From the NCBI GenBank assembly GCA_011009095.1, contig VTPC01090899.1, positions 1-64,000 on the forward strand: DNA of 64,000 nucleotides. Reading direction: 5' to 3'. Made by a program: the position numbers and the translations under genes. Every line of letters starts with the position of its first letter. The first letter of the stretch is position 1. Below, in pieces: positions 61,501 to 64,000 of the stretch. The notes below the pieces were generated by a model. The model made no database searches. It saw nothing but the letters and a program-made list of their open reading frames with translations, and had not been told where the DNA came from. This DNA is from Ignelater luminosus (taxonomy: Eukaryota; Arthropoda; Insecta; Coleoptera; Elateridae).

Positions 61501-64000
61501 TTTTGCTTCTTGTTTTGCTTGTGTCCAGTCCAGCTCTTTTCTCCTTAGTACGTCAGCTATCTCATTGTTCCACTTTCTTCTCGGTCTGCCTCTTCTTCTT
61601 TTTTCTCCTGTCTTCATTTCCCATATCCTTTTTTCAAGTCTTCTCCATTCTTATCACGAGCCCGAACCACCTTAATTGTTGCTTTCCTATCTTTTGTATT
61701 ACACTTTTCCCATTTTCTTATTATTTCACTTTTAATTTTGTCCATTTTCGGCACTCCCACAATTTTTTTAGAATTCTCATTTCACATGCCGTAATTTTAC
61801 TTTTTAGTTGTTTATTTAGAATCCAAGATTTACTTCCGCAGATGAGAGTAGGTACCAAAACAGTCCCATAGATTCTAATTTTTGTCTTTTGGTGTATCTC
61901 TCTCTTGTTAAAGAACTGGTTGTGTATTTGGTATATTTCTGCTCTGAATCCTTTTTCTGTTTCTGTTATTGAACCTAGATATCTTATCTTTTCTACCTCT
62001 TTTATTCTATTTCTTTGCAAATATGTCTGCATCTTGTCTTTCTCATTTGCTATTGTCATCGTTTCTAATTTTTCTGTTTACTTTTAGGTTATATTTTTCA
62101 AGTCTTCAACCCATCTTTCGATACGACTTTGTGCTTTTTTTGTTATTTGTAAAAAGATTTGCAAGATTTTTTCCAGTTGAGGAAAATAAAGATTATTATA
62201 AATAATTAAATGTATTTAGATAAATTCGTAATTGTTTACATGTTTGTCGACAGCATAAAATTATTTTTTTTGTATACATTTAATTGTTTTTGGAAGCCAG
62301 GGGGGGGCAAGTGACTGCCCCCTTTTCCTCTTATTTATTTTCTTTGGTACTTCAACTATTATTATTATAAACAGGAGCGAGCTCATATACTTCCTTGTCT
62401 TACTCCATTGTTTCTTGTAAACTTTTCTGTTGTTTTCCCTCGTATTCTCACTGTCTTTCAATACAGGCTTTTGATTATTTTAACAAATTTTTTACTTATG
62501 CCCCTTTTTTTCAGATCCTTCTATATTTTATATGAGTACTTTGTTGAAAGCTTTCTCTAGATATATTGCACTTATAAAGATCTTTTTATTTGAGGCCGTT
62601 ATTTTTTCCACTATTTGTCTTGTTACAAAGATACAATCGTGCGTGGATCTGTCTGTACTAAACGCTGCATGTGTGTCCCCTAGTTCTGCCCCTATTTTTT
62701 AAATCGTTCTTCAATTATTTGTTTGTATATTCTCAGGGTCGTGCATAGGAGTGAAATTCCTCTGTAGTTATTACAATTGTTAAAAATTTCCTTTTTTATG
62801 TATAGGTGTTATCACTACCGTTCTTCATTTGTTCGGGATGTTATTGTTTCTCTATGCAGCTTTTAAAATATTACGTAAAAACGTAACACCTTCTTTCCCC
62901 GTGTACTCAATCATTTCAGGTCTTAAGTTGTCGATTCCTGAATCCCTTCCTAGTTTCATTTTTTCTAGCGCTCTTACTACTTCAGTTCTTTCGATCTTTC
63001 TTTCTTTTTCTGCACTGTCTTCTTCTTGTTCTTTCTCTCTCTGTTCTTCACCTATTCCTAGCAGATCTGAGAAGTATTCGCTCTATCGTTCCATAATTTT
63101 ACTTTCCTCCGTGATTATTTCCCTTTATTGTTTGTCCTTGATGTTTCCGATTGGGTTTTGTTTTTTTTTCTTAGGGTTTTCAATGTTCGATAGAGCATCT
63201 TGGCATTGCCTGCTGAACCTTTTTCCATCTTTATTCCAAGTTCCTCTCATGCCTTTGCTTACGCTGTTTTCACCATATTTTTAACTTTTTCTTTTTGTAT
63301 TTGATAATTTTTATCTTTGTTTTTGTTATTTCTGAGATATTTCTTCCATCTTTTTCTTTTTTAATTTGTTCCTTTATTTCATTATTCCACCAAGGCGTTC
63401 GTTTCCTTTTATTTGTATTTATGTTAGTACCGCATGTTTTAGTTGCCGCTTTCGTTATTATTTTCTTAAAAGCTTCCCATAGTCTGTCTAAGTCTATTTT
63501 GTTTATTTGGTATTCCTTTTGTTTTATCTTCTCTGTTATTCTTCTCTGGTACTTCTTCTGCATTTTTTAGTTCTGCAATTTATTTGTCCTTATATTCACA
63601 TATTCTACTATTTTTAACCCTTTTTTTTGACTTCTTTCTCCTGTTAGTTTCATTTTAATAACTGCCATAAGCAGATAGTGATCACTTCCGATTTCATAGC
63701 CTCTTCTCACTTTTATATTTTGAATTTTTCTCAAATTATTTTCCTCTGTTACTAGTAGGCCTATCATTGACTTTTCGTTCCTACGTGTGTTTTTATGTTC
63801 TAAGAACGTGTTTCCTACAATCATATTATTCACCACACAGTATTCTATTATCTTTTGCCCGTTTTTATTCTTTGTACTTTCTCTATATTTTCCAACTTTT
63901 CCTTCTGATTTTTGTGGTTTATTTGCAACTTTCCCATTCCAGTCCCCTATCAACATTAGTATGCTTTTTCGGTTTTCTGTTTTTTCTTGCACTCTGTTCC
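61490..64000 (-). pseudogene. Decayed LINE ORF2, runs off the window
   Basis: Coding on the minus strand. The endonuclease end (63992-63567) has LIGDWNGKVANKPQKSEGKV, VVNNMIVGNTFLEHKNTRR and GSDHYLLMAVIKMKL, the C-terminal half of an APE-type endonuclease. The linker (63563-63270) has TPWWNNEIKEQIKKEKDGR. Next is an RT entry near 62940-63000 with EVVRALEKMKLGRDSGIDNL. RT and thumb fragments lie at 62059-61721 (IKEVEKIRYLGSITETEKGF; VPTLICGSKSWILNKQ). The C-terminal end near 61500-61620 has RRRGRPRRKWNNEIADVLRR. The frame is broken between blocks and no intact catalytic box was found. The T-rich look of the + strand reflects an A-rich sense strand. The 5' end lies beyond 64000. Confidence 0.85.

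Noticed and set aside
62829..63284. 151-residue + strand frame rich in Ser, Phe and Leu
   Set aside because: It is the antisense shadow of the minus-strand LINE coding region.

Overview
This is a eukaryotic, AT-rich, intron-containing and repeat-heavy window. I read it as an insect genome, with beetle as a weak guess. The reasons are one paired-like homeobox gene of an arthropod type, many decayed non-LTR retrotransposons, hAT and Tc1/mariner/pogo-type DNA transposon remnants, and two runs of N marking assembly gaps. I see no bacterial gene organisation, CRISPR array, rRNA or convincing tRNA.

The only host gene I can support is a paired-like (Q50) homeobox gene on the + strand, best matched to homeobrain (hbn). 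Three coding exons lie in the window: 8670-8896 (acidic linker plus homeodomain residues 1-46), 16297-16393 (homeodomain residues 47-60), and 16460-16827 (C-terminal region with an OAR-like motif and stop). The first intron shown is about 7.4 kb and the second only 66 bp. The first exon here opens at a splice acceptor, so the start codon lies in an exon I could not find.

Layout. 1-1364 is featureless. 1373-2882 is a hAT copy with a perfect 8-bp target duplication. About 5226-7060 is a dead LINE. 8670-16827 is the homeobox gene, whose long intron holds two neighbouring TA-flanked MITEs. About 18740-20130 is a decayed LINE. 21717-22852 holds three small elements: a pogo-like one, a 277-bp hairpin and a TA MITE. 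24250-24314 is a short tandem repeat of homeodomain-type cores. 24863-27668 is a second hAT copy, inverted relative to the first and interrupted by a 1.2-kb TA-flanked insertion. 28290-28689 is a gap. 28690-44875 is mostly unannotatable apart from a MITE and an integrase-like remnant at 34-35 kb. 44876-49094 is a segment present twice on either side of a 100-N gap, most simply an unmerged contig overlap. 51950-53200, 53690-55010, 58560-59870, 61150-61500 and 61490-64000 are decayed mobile-element coding regions; the last runs off the window.

The mobile elements are independent insertions and do not work together with the homeobox gene. I did not find a convincing new biological system. The points most worth checking are the probable assembly duplication, the 66-bp stop-free intron of the homeobox gene, the nested transposon with clean boundaries, the long hairpin element, and the tandem array of homeodomain-like sites downstream of the gene.
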